A stretch of 24,322 nt of DNA from GCA-2732805 sp964516605 (GTDB taxonomy: Bacteria > Pseudomonadota > Gammaproteobacteria > Coxiellales > Coxiellaceae). Positions 23,496 through 24,322 of the stretch are shown here, piece after piece (position 1 is the first letter of the stretch; each line of letters starts with the position of its first letter). The DNA lies in NCBI GenBank assembly GCA_964516605.1, contig CAZFAA010000018.1, forward strand, positions 1 to 24,322, read 5' to 3'. Under the pieces are notes generated by a model. It was not told the DNA's origin, ran no database searches, and worked only from the letters and a program-made list of their open reading frames with translations. Position numbers and translations under genes: made by a program.

Positions 23496-24322
23496 ATGCC
23501 GTATATTGAAATCAGTATTATTACATCGTCTGACGAAGCCGAACGCATCGCCGATGGGCTACACGAGCTCAATGCCCTATCCGTTACACTGGAAGACGCG
23601 CAAGATAATGCGCTTTTTCAACTGCAGCCAGAAGAGATGCCTTTATGGAGCCAGGTACGAATCAAAGCACTCTTTGACGAGACCATCTCCCCACGTGATG
23701 TCATCAGCCAGTTAAAATTCCACCTCAACCGTCAACAACCGATTAATTACCGCATTAAAAAAATTGCTGATCAAGATTGGGTGCGCCTGACCCAGCAACA
23801 TTTTAAACCGCAATGTTATGCGAATTTGCTGTGGATCTGCCCGAGCTGGCATCAAACGCCCGTGGATGGAAAAATTCTGCGTATTGATCCAGGCTTGGCA
23901 TTTGGTACCGGCACACACCCCACCACACATTTATGTCTGGATTGGCTGGCACACAATCCACCTCACGATCAAATCGTCATCGACTATGGCTGCGGCTCTG
24001 GTATTCTAGCTCTGGCAGCTGCAACACTTGGCGCAAGCCATGTGTATGCAACGGATCACGATGAGCAAGCGTTACTGGCAACACACAATAACACAGCATT
24101 AAACCAGCACATTCAGGCACCACAGTTAACCGTATGCGCTCCAGAACTGTTGCCTGATGTGAAGGCTCATGTCATCATTGCCAACATACTCGCCAATCCC
24201 TTAATCACACTTGAACCGATTTTCGTGCAACACCTAAAACCACATGGCGTGCTCGTTTTGTCTGGAATTCTGGAGCATGAATTTTCCGCCATCCATGCTG
24301 TATACCAGAAAAATTTTACATT
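23496..24322 (+). CDS. prmA: Ribosomal protein L11 methyltransferase PrmA (3' end outside window)
   Basis: SAM-dependent enzyme that trimethylates ribosomal protein L11. The frame opens MPYIEISIITSSDEAERIAD and stays open to the window edge: 275 residues of about 293, so about 20 are missing. The N-terminal substrate-recognition domain is followed by the linker with RIDPGLAFGTGTHPTTHLCL. The SAM-binding motif is DYGCGSGILALAAATLGA (from D163), and the post-motif ANILANPLITL fits the family. No ribosome binding site is obvious before the ATG. Its place downstream of accC is conserved in many gammaproteobacteria. Confidence 0.96.
   Translation, partial: MPYIEISIITSSDEAERIADGLHELNALSVTLEDAQDNALFQLQPEEMPLWSQVRIKALFDETISPRDVISQLKFHLNRQQPINYRIKKIADQDWVRLTQQHFKPQCYANLLWICPSWHQTPVDGKILRIDPGLAFGTGTHPTTHLCLDWLAHNPPHDQIVIDYGCGSGILALAAATLGASHVYATDHDEQALLATHNNTALNQHIQAPQLTVCAPELLPDVKAHVIIANILANPLITLEPIFVQHLKPHGVLVLSGILEHEFSAIHAVYQKNFT

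Overview
The window reads as ordinary gammaproteobacterial chromosome with moderate A+T content. Gene content and order (tolA-tolB-pal-cpoB-queE-queC; dsbD-aroQ-accB-accC-prmA) match gammaproteobacteria. From memory, the GroEL sequence, including its GGM-repeat tail, looks closest to Coxiella/Legionella relatives. I therefore infer a member of the Legionellales (Coxiellaceae-like), but no search was run to confirm this.

Layout. (1) 1-6162, minus strand: a co-directional block tolA-tolB-pal-cpoB-queE-queC-ttcA. It joins the Tol-Pal envelope machinery to queuosine precursor synthesis and tRNA 2-thiolation; ttcA runs off the left edge. A good promoter sits about 170 nt upstream of tolA. tolQ and tolR are not here; proS (6570-8264, minus) occupies that place. 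(2) 8265-8958: a gene-poor 0.7 kb with a possible small RNA ending in a strong terminator, a 255-bp element bounded by perfect 23-bp inverted repeats, and the groEL terminator. (3) 8959-12455, minus: groEL and groES behind a near-perfect heat-shock (sigma-32) promoter, a secreted cysteine-rich protein of unknown function, and hslO (Hsp33). (4) 12890-16478, plus: aconitase acnA, then a 250-residue protein with 16 cysteines that I do not recognise. (5) 16531-17835, minus: an orphan AAA ATPase of the DUF4143 type with three 32-bp-spaced repeats upstream. (6) 18125-24322, plus: dsbD, an aspartyl/asparaginyl beta-hydroxylase-like gene, aroQ, accB, accC and prmA (cut by the right edge). A small lipoprotein gene on the minus strand lies between accC and prmA.

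Most genes are housekeeping: envelope integrity, tRNA modification and charging, protein folding, the TCA cycle, periplasmic thiol reduction, shikimate and fatty acid synthesis. The parts not explained by standard annotation are the 8.5-8.9 kb intergenic region, the Cys-rich protein at 15.7 kb, the repeat array upstream of the ATPase, an inverted repeat spanning the dsbD start, and a duplicated, structured accB-accC spacer. I found no CRISPR array, tRNA, rRNA or intact insertion sequence. Promoters, hairpins and the small RNA were found by eye and are predictions.
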